NCBI GenBank assembly: GCA_013202315.1
Contig: JABMRZ010000450.1
Coordinates: 1-8,403 of the forward strand
Source of the DNA: Candidatus Tariuqbacter arcticus
GTDB taxonomy: Bacteria; Electryoneota; Tariuqbacteria; Tariuqbacterales; Tariuqbacteraceae
Direction of reading: 5' to 3'
Length of the DNA: 8,403 nucleotides
Every line of letters begins with the position of its first letter. Position 1 is the first letter of the stretch. A program made the position numbers and the translations under genes. The notes below the pieces were generated by a model that saw nothing but the letters and a program-made list of their open reading frames with translations, ran no database searches and was not told where the DNA came from. This document shows positions 1 to 6,026 of this stretch, piece by piece.

Positions 1-24
1 ACACTTTTAAATGGATACGATATC

Positions 25-52
25 GTAGGGGTTTTATTAATCAAACCCCTAC
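25..52. repeat. Palindromic intergenic repeat, GTAGGGG type, copy 1
   Basis: GTAGGGGTTT (25-34) and AAACCCCTAC (43-52) form a perfect 10-bp stem around an 8-base loop. The outer ends resemble those of the palindrome 24 bases further on, but the centre differs. This suggests one family of small palindromic elements with conserved ends and variable cores. Such elements are common between genes in uncultured bacterial genomes, usually as non-autonomous repeats. Whether it is dispersed through this genome cannot be seen here. Confidence 0.65.
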
Positions 53-75
53 AAAACAATACTATAAATACTCAT

Positions 76-103
76 AGAGGGGCAATTCATGAATTGCCCC
101 TAC
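76..103. repeat. Palindromic intergenic repeat, GTAGGGG type, copy 2
   Basis: Positions 79-100 are a perfect 22-bp palindrome made of GGGGCAATTCA and its reverse complement. The right flank continues TAC, as in copy 1, while the left flank (AGA) is degraded from the expected GTA. Because the palindrome has no loop, it could extrude as a cruciform or pair as a hairpin with a tight turn. It shares the G-run/C-run ends with the element at 25-52 but not the core. Confidence 0.65.
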
Positions 104-200
104 ATAAAATAATCGGTAATTCTTTTCGGGAATCACTATAAAAGACTTTTATGAGGTTTTATACTGACACTAAGAAATAATTTCCGATTTTCCTCAACTT

Positions 201-272
201 GTCATTCCGGCTTGTCCGGAATCGTTATCTTTGTTTTTCTTAAAGATGGATTCACGCTTTCGCGGGAATGAC
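201..272. repeat. MITE-like intergenic repeat with GTCATTCC ends
   Basis: The element is bounded by GTCATTCC (201-208) and its exact reverse complement GGAATGAC (265-272). Inside are a hairpin ATTCCGG/CCGGAAT (204-210 with 216-222) and a second inverted pair ATCTTT/AAAGAT (227-232 with 242-247). The right arm, with CGCTTTCGCGGGAATGAC, resembles the widespread intergenic repeat ending in GCGGGAATGAC found in many bacterial genomes. The arrangement resembles a small multi-hairpin element without coding capacity. Copy number and mobility cannot be judged from one copy. Confidence 0.6.
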
Positions 273-319
273 AGCTAAATAAACCATAAACCCTATTATC
301 AGGATGAAGCGTGGTGGTT

Positions 320-952
320 TCAATCGAAGGCAGTGCTGGGCTGAGTTATCAGGATGACCCGAATTACATCACGCTCCTGGTCGATATAATAGCCCTTTAT
401 GAAAAGGGCTTCAGTTTCTTGAGCATAATTACTCTTAATGCGGGAACACTCGCGCATAACATTCAATTCTTCCGGACTGGGTAAGAGGGGATAATTCATC
501 CCAATGGAACCAAGCCGCCGGGTGAGTTGTTTCTGGTCGAATATTGTCATCACCCCCATATTGAATTGCAGGCATCTTCTGGCGATAACTTCATAAGAGG
601 CGTGGGGGTATAATTCTTTCAACCTTTCCAAATCCATCCCCTTTGAATCGGGGATGAAGTCTCTTTCCGGCAGCATCAATTCGGCGGCTAATTGGTCGGC
701 TTCCCTCTCTTCAATATCGTCAGGCTCAGCAGGATGTCCCAATATGATATGCGCCAGTTCATGGCAAAAGGTCCAATTGCGTCTTTCCGGCGGGTTGAGT
801 TCATTGAGGACGATTTCATCGTCTTTATCTTCCAATTTGTATCCTCGAACGCCTTCACCTAACGGATGCAGCCGGAAATTCACTTTATACTGTTCCGCCA
901 GTCTGCGTATGAAGTCAAATTCGGGATTGTCCGAAAGGTAAGATGAATTCAT
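320..952 (-). CDS. ImmA/IrrE family zinc metallopeptidase, stand-alone
   Basis: This encodes a 210-residue protein with the zinc-peptidase signature HELAH at residues 64-68, within FCHELAHIILGHP. It is followed by EREADQLAAELMLP (82-95), whose acidic residue (probably E84) supplies the third zinc ligand in this family. Family members cleave DNA-binding repressors, for example ImmR in ICEBs1 or DdrO in Deinococcus, to switch on mobile-element or stress genes. There is no N-terminal helix-turn-helix and no XRE-type repressor gene in the window, so no target is visible. The C-terminal 100 residues are not diagnostic. The ATG start has only a weak GAACGGG ahead of it. The gene begins 17 bases after cinA, so it is probably translated from the pgsA-cinA message. 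The peptidase fold is clear; the biological role is unknown. Confidence 0.85.
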   Translation of the reverse strand: MNSSYLSDNPEFDFIRRLAEQYKVNFRLHPLGEGVRGYKLEDKDDEIVLNELNPPERRNWTFCHELAHIILGHPAEPDDIEEREADQLAAELMLPERDFIPDSKGMDLERLKELYPHASYEVIARRCLQFNMGVMTIFDQKQLTRRLGSIGMNYPLLPSPEELNVMRECSRIKSNYAQETEALFIKGYYIDQERDVIRVILITQPSTAFD

Positions 953-969
953 ACCCGTTCAACGCTGTT

Positions 970-2220
970 TTACGATATATATTTTTTCAGGGTAGTATGG
1001 AGCAGCAACAGGGCGGCTCGCGCGGATTGAAGCCGGTTGAGATTACGGTTATCCTGGAAACTGAATTTGGAAATGTCCAACCCTTCCGGATGAGCGATGG
1101 CGATATAAGTAGTGCCGACCGGTTTTGGGGGAGCGCCGCCGGTGGGTCCGGCGATGCCGGTGATACTGAGGGCGAAATCGGCTTTCGCCCAGTTGGCTGC
1201 GCCTTCAGCCATTTTCCCGGCGACTTGGGCGCTGACCGCGCCGTGTTTTTCGATTAATCCTTCGGGGACTCCGAGCATATCGGATTTCGCCTGATTGGAA
1301 TAGGTGATGAAGCCGCGTCTGAAATATCTGGAAGCGCCGGGGATGTCGGTTATCATAGCTCCGAGTAGCCCGCCGGTGCAGGATTCAGCGATTGTTAAGC
1401 GCCAATTATTCGCAGTTAGGATTTCACCGATGACCTCCGCCAATTCAATATCGCCTTGTCCGTAAATAACATCGCCAATTTGGGAGACTATCCGTTCTTC
1501 AGCTTGGTCGAGCAGGGCATTTGCGGTTTCGATAGATTCAGCCTCGGTGGATATCCGCAAATCGACGCCGAAGTATTTGGGGAGATAGGCGAGTTTGATC
1601 CCTTCCATTTCCCAATCACCAATTCTTTCGCTGAGGATGGCTTCGCTGACGCCGGCAGTTCTGAATACCCGATATAGGAAGGGTCTCACTCGATTTTCAT
1701 CGATCAAGAGGGGGAAGATGAATTTTTCAGCCATTCCTTTCATCTCTGTAGGGACACCTGGGATCACAAAGCAGAGGAAATCGCCTTGACGGAAGAAGAT
1801 GCCGGGAGCGGTTCCAAATTGATTATCGATTGGTTGGGCGCCTTGGGGGAATTCAGCCTGAACTTTCACACATTCCGGTATCTTGATGCCGCGGGCGCGG
1901 TATTTTTTTTCGATGATTTCTGAAAGGGTGGGATTGAAGAGGAGTTGTGCGCCGAAGAAATCCGCCACTGCGGGGCGGGTGATATCGTCCTGAGTGGGTC
2001 CCAGACCGCCGGTGATGATGGCTGCGCCGCTGTTGTTTTGGGCATCCTGCAATGCGTTTTGAATTTCGGATTTGTCGTCGCCAACTGCGATTATTCGCTT
2101 GACTGTGACGCCGATTTTGGTTAATTCAGAAGCGAGATAGTGGCTGTTAGTGTCCTGCCGCTGACCGAGGAGGATTTCATCACCGATGATTAATATATAT
2201 GCCCAGGATTTTTTATCCAT
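970..2220 (-). CDS. cinA: CinA, nicotinamide-nucleotide amidase / pyrophosphatase
   Basis: This is a full-length two-domain CinA of 416 residues, within the usual range of just over 400. Residues 1 to about 170 form the molybdopterin-binding-like (COG1058) domain, with GDEILLGQRQDTN near the start and TGGLGPTQDD at 70-79. Residues from about 258 to the end form the CinA C-terminal domain, with AESCTGG (278-284) and TGIAGPTGG (354-362). In characterised members the C-terminal domain deamidates nicotinamide mononucleotide and the N-terminal domain hydrolyses ADP-ribose, so the enzyme recycles pyridine nucleotides in the cytoplasm. The name comes from competence and damage induction in other bacteria. 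It starts 6 bases after the pgsA stop with no clear Shine-Dalgarno sequence, which suggests translational coupling. No key motif is missing. Confidence 0.96.
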   Translation of the reverse strand: MDKKSWAYILIIGDEILLGQRQDTNSHYLASELTKIGVTVKRIIAVGDDKSEIQNALQDAQNNSGAAIITGGLGPTQDDITRPAVADFFGAQLLFNPTLSEIIEKKYRARGIKIPECVKVQAEFPQGAQPIDNQFGTAPGIFFRQGDFLCFVIPGVPTEMKGMAEKFIFPLLIDENRVRPFLYRVFRTAGVSEAILSERIGDWEMEGIKLAYLPKYFGVDLRISTEAESIETANALLDQAEERIVSQIGDVIYGQGDIELAEVIGEILTANNWRLTIAESCTGGLLGAMITDIPGASRYFRRGFITYSNQAKSDMLGVPEGLIEKHGAVSAQVAGKMAEGAANWAKADFALSITGIAGPTGGAPPKPVGTTYIAIAHPEGLDISKFSFQDNRNLNRLQSARAALLLLHTTLKKYIS

Positions 2221-2226
2221 ATTTTG

Positions 2227-2838
2227 TCATTTAGCGGAGTTTTCCAAATTGGATTTGGTGAAGTAGAGCAATCCGGAAATTACCGTCACCACCATACTAA
2301 CAAGAACAAGAAAATGAATGAGCGGGAGGAAATATTTATCATCGAGGAATTCTAATCTGATGCCGATGGTGGGCAGAAAATCCCTGAAGTTGAAATAGAC
2401 CAGTGAGAATATAATCGCCACCAGTTGAAAGGTAGTTTTCAGCTTGCCCCAGAAGGAAGTGATGACTGGGGTGCTTTTCGAAATCGCCCACATTCTCAAG
2501 ATAGTTATCCCGAATTCTCTGATGGCGATGATAATGATGTATATTAAAACTAAAGTGAATAGACCGCCAAAATTCTCTCGCAGCAGAATCGCTATGAATG
2601 CGGACAAAACGAGGAATTTGTCAGCCAAGGGGTCAGCAAAGCGGCCGAATTCGGTGACTTCTTTGCGGCGGCGGGCGAGTTTGCCGTCATAGTGGTCGGT
2701 GATGGCGCCGGTGATGAAAGCCACGGTTGCGAGGAATTGGAGCGCCGGTGAATCGGAAAAAAATAGAATCAGAAACACCGGCACTAAAATAATCCTTATT
2801 ACAGTTAATATGTTGGAGATAGTCAACAGCATCATCAT
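2227..2838 (-). CDS. pgsA: CDP-diacylglycerol–glycerol-3-phosphate phosphatidyltransferase
   Basis: This 203-residue membrane enzyme carries the complete CDP-alcohol phosphatidyltransferase signature: D48-x2-D51-G52-x2-A55-R56-x8-G65-x3-D69-x3-D73. The four aspartates bind the metal ions. The sequence starts with NILTVIRIILVP (residues 9-20), the usual PgsA opening, and has several hydrophobic helices (roughly 10-28, 33-47, 75-86, 92-106, 134-148 and 170-192). PgsA transfers glycerol-3-phosphate to CDP-diacylglycerol at the inner membrane, the committed step to phosphatidylglycerol and cardiolipin. CDP-alcohol transferases with other acceptors share the motif, but the length and N-terminus favour PgsA. 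Three ATG codons in a row (2838-2830) leave the exact start open by two residues. It follows porB by 10 bases and lies just upstream of cinA. Confidence 0.92.
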   Translation of the reverse strand: MMMLLTISNILTVIRIILVPVFLILFFSDSPALQFLATVAFITGAITDHYDGKLARRRKEVTEFGRFADPLADKFLVLSAFIAILLRENFGGLFTLVLIYIIIIAIREFGITILRMWAISKSTPVITSFWGKLKTTFQLVAIIFSLVYFNFRDFLPTIGIRLEFLDDKYFLPLIHFLVLVSMVVTVISGLLYFTKSNLENSAK

Positions 2839-2848
2839 TTGTCAATGG

Positions 2849-3778
2849 TCATTGGTCTTTTTTCCCGCATCGTTCCAGCAGTTCATCCCATCGTTTGTCG
2901 ACTTCGGCTTGAAGTTCATCTAACATATAGCGGTTTTTCGGGGTGAACAAGTGGTGGAAACGCCCCTGTCCCTTCAGCCATTCTTCGACGGGAAGTTTTT
3001 CCTTGGGCTTGCGGTTCAGTTTCCAAACGCCGTTATCAACTTCATAGATGGGCCAGAAGCAGGTATCCACCGCCAATTGATTGTAGTGCATTGTGAGTTC
3101 GGGTGAATATTTCCAGCCGGGGACACAGGGCGACAAGATATTTATGAAAGCGGGACCATCGACATTGAAAGCCTTTTCTAATTTGCGGTAGAGGTCATTC
3201 CAATGGAAGCCGGTGGCTTGGGCGACAAAGGGGATATGATGCGCCGCCATAATGGCGGTCAGGTCTTTCCTTTCGCCGCGCCGTCCGGCGCTTTGGCTGC
3301 CGGTTGGAGTAGTGGAGGTGTTGGAACCCATCGGTGTGGAGGATGAACGCTGGTTGCCGGTGTTCTGATAGGCTTCGTTATCGTAGCATATATAGACCAT
3401 ATTATGCCCGCGTTCCATCGCTCCGGATAGTGATTGCAGTCCGATGTCGTAGGTTCCGCCGTCTCCGCCGACGGCGAGGAATTTGAATTCGGTGTCCAGT
3501 TTCCCCCGCCTGCGCAGGGATCGATAGCCCGCTTCGACCCCGCTGATGGTGGCGGCGCTGTTTTCAAAAGCGCTGTGGATGAACGAGTTCCTCCAGGCTG
3601 TATATGGATAGATAGTGGTTGATACTTCCAAACATCCGGTGGCGATGCAAATGACGGAATGGGGTCCCGCCGCTCGCAGGGCGAGCCGGAATAAATGGGG
3701 TGCGCCGCATCCGGGGCATAATCTATGTCCGCCGGCGAGCATTTCCGGCATCTTCACCAAGTCTTTTAATTTTGCCAT
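2849..3778 (-). CDS. porB: Pyruvate:ferredoxin oxidoreductase, beta subunit
   Basis: This 309-residue chain binds thiamine diphosphate and the proximal [4Fe-4S] cluster. CPGC (C21, C24), C49 in ATGC and C218 in SPCVPGW are the expected four cluster ligands. The TPP/magnesium motif runs from GDGG (105-108) to D133-N134 in CYDNEAYQNTG. The segment from about 230 to 275 (WPIYEVDNG, then PVEEWLKGQGRF) is the C-terminal arm typical of PorB and longer than in 2-oxoglutarate KorB subunits, which supports pyruvate as substrate. With PorA it cleaves pyruvate and CoA to acetyl-CoA and CO2, reducing ferredoxin in the cytoplasm. AGGAG lies seven bases before the ATG and overlaps the stop of the preceding DUF2283 gene. 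The partner porA lies 2.3 kb upstream instead of directly adjacent. Confidence 0.95.
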   Translation of the reverse strand: MAKLKDLVKMPEMLAGGHRLCPGCGAPHLFRLALRAAGPHSVICIATGCLEVSTTIYPYTAWRNSFIHSAFENSAATISGVEAGYRSLRRRGKLDTEFKFLAVGGDGGTYDIGLQSLSGAMERGHNMVYICYDNEAYQNTGNQRSSSTPMGSNTSTTPTGSQSAGRRGERKDLTAIMAAHHIPFVAQATGFHWNDLYRKLEKAFNVDGPAFINILSPCVPGWKYSPELTMHYNQLAVDTCFWPIYEVDNGVWKLNRKPKEKLPVEEWLKGQGRFHHLFTPKNRYMLDELQAEVDKRWDELLERCGKKDQ

Positions 3779-3785
3779 TTATATT

Positions 3786-3790
3786 CTCCT
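3786..3790 (-). promoter_or_regulatory. porB ribosome binding site overlapping upstream stop codon
   Basis: On the minus strand the DUF2283 stop and the porB Shine-Dalgarno share bases as TAGGAG, followed by seven bases and the porB ATG. It is the clearest Shine-Dalgarno in the porB-immA group of genes and fixes the porB start. It also shows that the accessory gene abuts porB without disrupting its translation signal. Confidence 0.75.
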
Positions 3791-4046
3791 AAGCGGTTGC
3801 TTTTTGTTTTTTTGGTGTTCGTTTTTTGGGTTGTTTTTTTATTGGTATAAGATAGTGTTCAATCTCGACCTTATTAAAGTCCTTGAATCTTTTGGATGCA
3901 CCGAGTATTTCTATACCCACAAGGTGACCATTATTATCTATGTCGTAACTAACGATATCTTCTTCAATGTCGATATTATCAACCGGCCTTTCATCGCTGA
4001 ACTTAATATAAAGGACATCGACTTCGGGGTCATAGGTTATTTTCAT
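3789..4046 (-). CDS. DUF2283 domain protein with lysine-rich tail, copy 1
   Basis: This is an 85-residue protein. Residues 1 to about 55 fit the DUF2283 family, with the opening MKITYDPExDVLYI, a central acidic stretch and HLVGIEIL (41-48). After the domain comes a basic tail, PIKKQPKKRTPKKQK, longer and more basic than I would expect for this family of roughly 60-75 residues. The start codon overlaps the stop of the DUF4258 gene by four bases (ATGA), so the two are translationally coupled. DUF2283 has no established biochemical function. Small genes of this type commonly sit beside a toxin-like small gene, and an antitoxin or regulator role is my inference. The protein is close to the copy at 4395-4649, about 58% identical by hand alignment. 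Confidence 0.8.
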   Translation of the reverse strand: MKITYDPEVDVLYIKFSDERPVDNIDIEEDIVSYDIDNNGHLVGIEILGASKRFKDFNKVEIEHYLIPIKKQPKKRTPKKQKATA

Positions 4047-4276
4047 AATTTGCCTCGCTTGCTTTTCAGGACAACAGTAACAATTACAATTTTATTTTCC
4101 TCGATTGCGCAAACAACTTTAAGATACCCCTCAGGTATCTTTTTCCAATGAACTTCGTGACCTAATTTATCTTTAGATGTATTATCAGGAGCATTTACCG
4201 TTTCTGATAAAATTTCATCAGGCAATTTCAATTTCCTAAACCTGCCTTTTGCATGCCTCGATAATTTTATTTTCAC
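4043..4276 (-). CDS. DUF4258-like small protein, possible toxin partner
   Basis: This 77-residue protein opens with LSRHAKGRFRKLKLPDEIL (residues 5-23), resembling the DUF4258 start in which His-Ala and an Arg follow the first strand. It ends with two strands, YLKVVCAIEENKIVIVTVV (51-69). This compact helix-plus-sheet pattern also recalls BrnT and RelE-like small toxins, but no catalytic set can be named. The gene starts with GTG (4276) behind a weak GGA six bases upstream. An in-frame stop just before it rules out a much longer form. It overlaps the following DUF2283 gene by ATGA, making a two-gene cassette. The assignment to DUF4258 is by pattern only. Toxin function is inferred from size, basic charge and coupling. 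Confidence 0.7.
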   Translation of the reverse strand: MKIKLSRHAKGRFRKLKLPDEILSETVNAPDNTSKDKLGHEVHWKKIPEGYLKVVCAIEENKIVIVTVVLKSKRGKL

Positions 4277-4346
4277 TTGAGTTCCAGATATTTAATCTCA
4301 GTAAAAATGCCTCATTAACCGAACCTAAATTTCCCGGTTTTATCTA

Positions 4347-4396
4347 AGAGAAATAATTCCAGCAATTGATGGAAGCACAGTTGCTGTGTTTTCTCT
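4347..4396. other. Structured intergenic segment between the two DUF cassettes
   Basis: AGAGAAA (4347-4353) pairs with TTTCTCT (4390-4396) as an outer stem. Inside, CAGCAA (4360-4365) can pair with TTGCTG (4381-4386). As a competing fold, CACAG and CTGTG form a five-base stem around TTG. The segment lies directly after the stop of DUF2283 copy 2 and before the DUF4258 gene. No T-run follows on the minus strand, so it is not a convincing terminator there. Only chance folding or an mRNA hairpin between the cassettes can be proposed. Confidence 0.3.
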
Positions 4397-4649
4397 AAGC
4401 GCTTGCCGCTTCCTTCTTTTTGCTTTGTTTTTTAGGTCGTTTTTTGATAGGAAGGGGATAGTGAATAAATTCGACTTGGTTGAAGTCTTTGTATCTTTCT
4501 GAAGCGTCCAGGATTTCTATACTGACAAGGTGATCCTCATCGTCTATTTCATAAAAAACACCCGGTTCAATATTGACGCTTTCAACGGGCATTTTAGAAG
4601 TCAATTGAATATACAGGACATCCGCTTCGGGGTCATAGGTTATTTTCAT
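4395..4649 (-). CDS. DUF2283 domain protein with lysine-rich tail, copy 2
   Basis: This 84-residue paralog of the protein at 3789-4046 has the same opening (MKITYDPEADVLYI), the same HLVSIEIL strand, the shared segment KDFNxVE and the same tail pattern, PIKKRPKKQSKKK. By hand alignment about 49 of 84 positions are identical. The two genes are also almost identical in DNA over their first 30 or so bases. Unlike copy 1 it has no DUF4258 gene directly upstream: the 149 bases before it hold only hairpins. It is therefore an orphan copy, either retained after loss of its partner or duplicated alone. AAGAG about seven bases ahead of the ATG is a weak ribosome site. Function unknown; it may act on the neighbouring DUF4258 protein. 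Confidence 0.8.
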   Translation of the reverse strand: MKITYDPEADVLYIQLTSKMPVESVNIEPGVFYEIDDEDHLVSIEILDASERYKDFNQVEFIHYPLPIKKRPKKQSKKKEAASA

Positions 4650-4675
4650 TGTTTACTCTTATAAATAACGGTTAT

Positions 4676-4698
4676 GTCGGGATTGAGACAATGCCGAC
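4676..4698. repeat. Hairpin-forming intergenic palindrome
   Basis: GTCGG, a G, ATTG, loop AGA, CAAT, a G, CCGAC make a hairpin with five and four paired bases separated by one G-G mismatch. About 30 bases further on a looser palindrome (GTTCG/CGAAC, 4732-4744) follows the same GTCGG sequence (4727-4731). The pair looks like a degraded intergenic repeat between the outer-membrane protein gene and DUF2283 copy 2. It is more GC-rich than the surrounding DNA. No coding or terminator signal is attached to it on the minus strand. Confidence 0.4.
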
Positions 4699-4749
4699 GC
4701 CACGGAAAAAATACACATACAGTGGAGTCGGGTTCGCCTCGAACTGGCC

Positions 4750-4779
4750 TTTTTTAAAAAGCTAAAGTATTACAATATA
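4750..4779 (+). repeat. Inverted repeat flanking the outer-membrane protein gene, left arm
   Basis: The 13-bp core TAAAGTATTACAA (4763-4775) occurs exactly, in reverse complement, at 6031-6043. Extending the comparison to 30 bp gives 26 matches. This arm lies 20 bases beyond the end of the outer-membrane protein gene, and its partner lies between that gene and porA. The two arms thus bracket one gene, about 1.3 kb from end to end. Confidence 0.5.
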
Positions 4780-4798
4780 AGGTCTTGGGATATTATAT

Positions 4799-5989
4799 TT
4801 AGAAACTGGGAGACCCAATTCCAATACTTAACATGATACTCAAATCAGGCTTGGTTTCCTTACTATGCTCCAAATTAAATTCCAATGATGCATTTAAATG
4901 CCTGACCAATTCATATATTGAGCCTAATGTCAGGTTATTTGACCAATATTTGTAATCTTCGTATTTGGAGTATGCGAAGGTTTCCATCGCATAATGCCTT
5001 AATTCTGCTGATACGACTTTTTCTATATCAGCACCAGCATTTATATAAAGAACACTTGTGGGAGAAACCTGTTCGAATATGGAGGCTCTTGGCTGTATGG
5101 TAAAATCTTTGTAAAAAAATGTCCTTATGTATGAAAGGGCGATATTAATCGGCGGATCATCATCATAATAAATCTCTTCTTTTACAAACTCGTAATGGAT
5201 GCCGAGCTTGATTTCTTCACCGCTCTCCTTATAATGATAGGATTTATCTATCACATCTTTCAGAGCCGTTATTATTACAATGTCAGGATCTGCAGTTAAA
5301 AGACCCATATCTCTCAATTCCCGCAAAGCTTTATAAGTTTCGTCAGCGCTATCCCAGTTGTTTATCAATATATCCATCAAGCGATGCATTTCTTCCTTGT
5401 TTAGTTTTCTGCTGAGCAGGTTATTATCATGAAGAATTTTTAAAAATTTGTTTGTCCTGTCGTATTTAGCGCTTGGGTATAGTTTCCCAATACCGGCGCC
5501 GGCATAAATCGCCACATTGGTTTCAGGCTTCTTTCCCTGCTGGTTCCAGCCGTTGTCATATTTAAATTGAGGTTCACCAACGATGAACAGAGGTTTATCC
5601 ATAAACTCACTATCCAAATAATGGTTATAGGTAAACCTGGCAAAATCGTTCTCAGGTCCAGCTTCACCGGTTAAGGAGATGTTTCCTGTAGCTTTTGAAT
5701 TGTTCGAGATATTTGAGATCTCAAGTTTAAGTCTAGACATGGAAGATAAGTTCCGGCCCGGCTGCAGCTGTCGCCACTTATACCGTCCTTCAGAATTACC
5801 ATATCCACTGCCTTCATCATATGAAGGCTTACGATAATTTAAATTCCCGGTAAAATAGTAGCCATAATCGGACATTTTCTGGAATTCCTCAAGAGGGATT
5901 TCCTGATACTCATCTGCGCCTTGCGCAAATGAGTTATGCCAGCACAGTAGACATAACAAACCAACTGTAATAGTTGTAATAGACTTCAT
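4799..5989 (-). CDS. Secreted outer-membrane beta-barrel protein with helical insert
   Basis: This 396-residue protein has a Sec signal peptide: Lys2, a hydrophobic core at residues 7-17 and a probable signal peptidase I site after SFA (20-22). No lipobox precedes either cysteine. The mature protein has many short alternating strands (for example 83-110, 156-170, 262-300 and 352-395) and ends in Phe, the C-terminal residue recognised by the BAM machinery in many barrel proteins. A predicted helical block at about 177-249 interrupts the barrel after YAGAGIGKLYP. This recalls an uncharacterised outer-membrane family, but I cannot name it. Location is therefore the outer membrane, by inference. 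AGAGGA precedes the ATG at good spacing. It separates porA from porB, has AT-richer codon use than the por genes and is flanked by an inverted repeat, which suggests acquisition. Confidence 0.85.
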   Translation of the reverse strand: MKSITTITVGLLCLLCWHNSFAQGADEYQEIPLEEFQKMSDYGYYFTGNLNYRKPSYDEGSGYGNSEGRYKWRQLQPGRNLSSMSRLKLEISNISNNSKATGNISLTGEAGPENDFARFTYNHYLDSEFMDKPLFIVGEPQFKYDNGWNQQGKKPETNVAIYAGAGIGKLYPSAKYDRTNKFLKILHDNNLLSRKLNKEEMHRLMDILINNWDSADETYKALRELRDMGLLTADPDIVIITALKDVIDKSYHYKESGEEIKLGIHYEFVKEEIYYDDDPPINIALSYIRTFFYKDFTIQPRASIFEQVSPTSVLYINAGADIEKVVSAELRHYAMETFAYSKYEDYKYWSNNLTLGSIYELVRHLNASLEFNLEHSKETKPDLSIMLSIGIGSPSF

Positions 5990-6026
5990 TTTAATCCTCT
6001 CGATTAAATTTGGTGAAAAAATAGAA

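Larger units (their letters stand above)
1..319. other. Gene-free region with clustered palindromic repeats
   Basis: No reading frame here has the length or character of a gene. The region lies downstream of the last gene of the minus-strand operon and up to the window edge. It holds three separate palindromic elements (25-52, 76-103 and 201-272, listed individually) and a looser imperfect inverted repeat (111-124 against 176-189, 12 of 14 matching) around a small ATAAAAG/CTTTTAT hairpin. None of the hairpins is followed on the minus strand by a run of T, so I do not call a Rho-independent terminator for the operon, although the stacked stems could slow polymerase. Confidence 0.7.

Noticed and set aside
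1..319. CRISPR-like array from the clustered palindromes
   Set aside because: The three elements differ in sequence and length, spacing is irregular, and no cas genes are present.
296..357. Exact 12-base direct repeat TTATCAGGATGA (296-307 and 346-357) around the ImmA stop
   Set aside because: The 50-base offset is not a multiple of three, so it does not reflect a repeated peptide, and a single short pair gives no support for an element or attachment site.
943..1257. Plus-strand open frame of about 104 codons opposite the cinA end
   Set aside because: It is antisense to the conserved CinA C-terminal domain, with no ribosome site or recognisable protein features.
2839..2862. Short near-repeat of CAATGAC/CATTGAC at the porB-pgsA junction
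   Set aside because: Only two imperfect units, partly within the porB stop context; too short to call a repeat or a regulatory site.
3615..4151. A 178-codon plus-strand open frame across the porB start and the DUF genes
   Set aside because: It lies antisense to three well-supported genes, its translation shows no domain, and its composition is that of a reversed coding strand.
4374..4396. AGCACAG-TTG-CTGTGTT hairpin followed by TTCTCT, read as a plus-strand terminator
   Set aside because: No gene on the plus strand ends here, and on the minus strand the hairpin is not followed by a T-run.
4722..4757. GTTCG-CCT-CGAAC hairpin followed by T-run, considered as a tRNA T-arm fragment or attachment site
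   Set aside because: No acceptor, D or anticodon arm can be drawn around it, and no integrase or matching second site is present.
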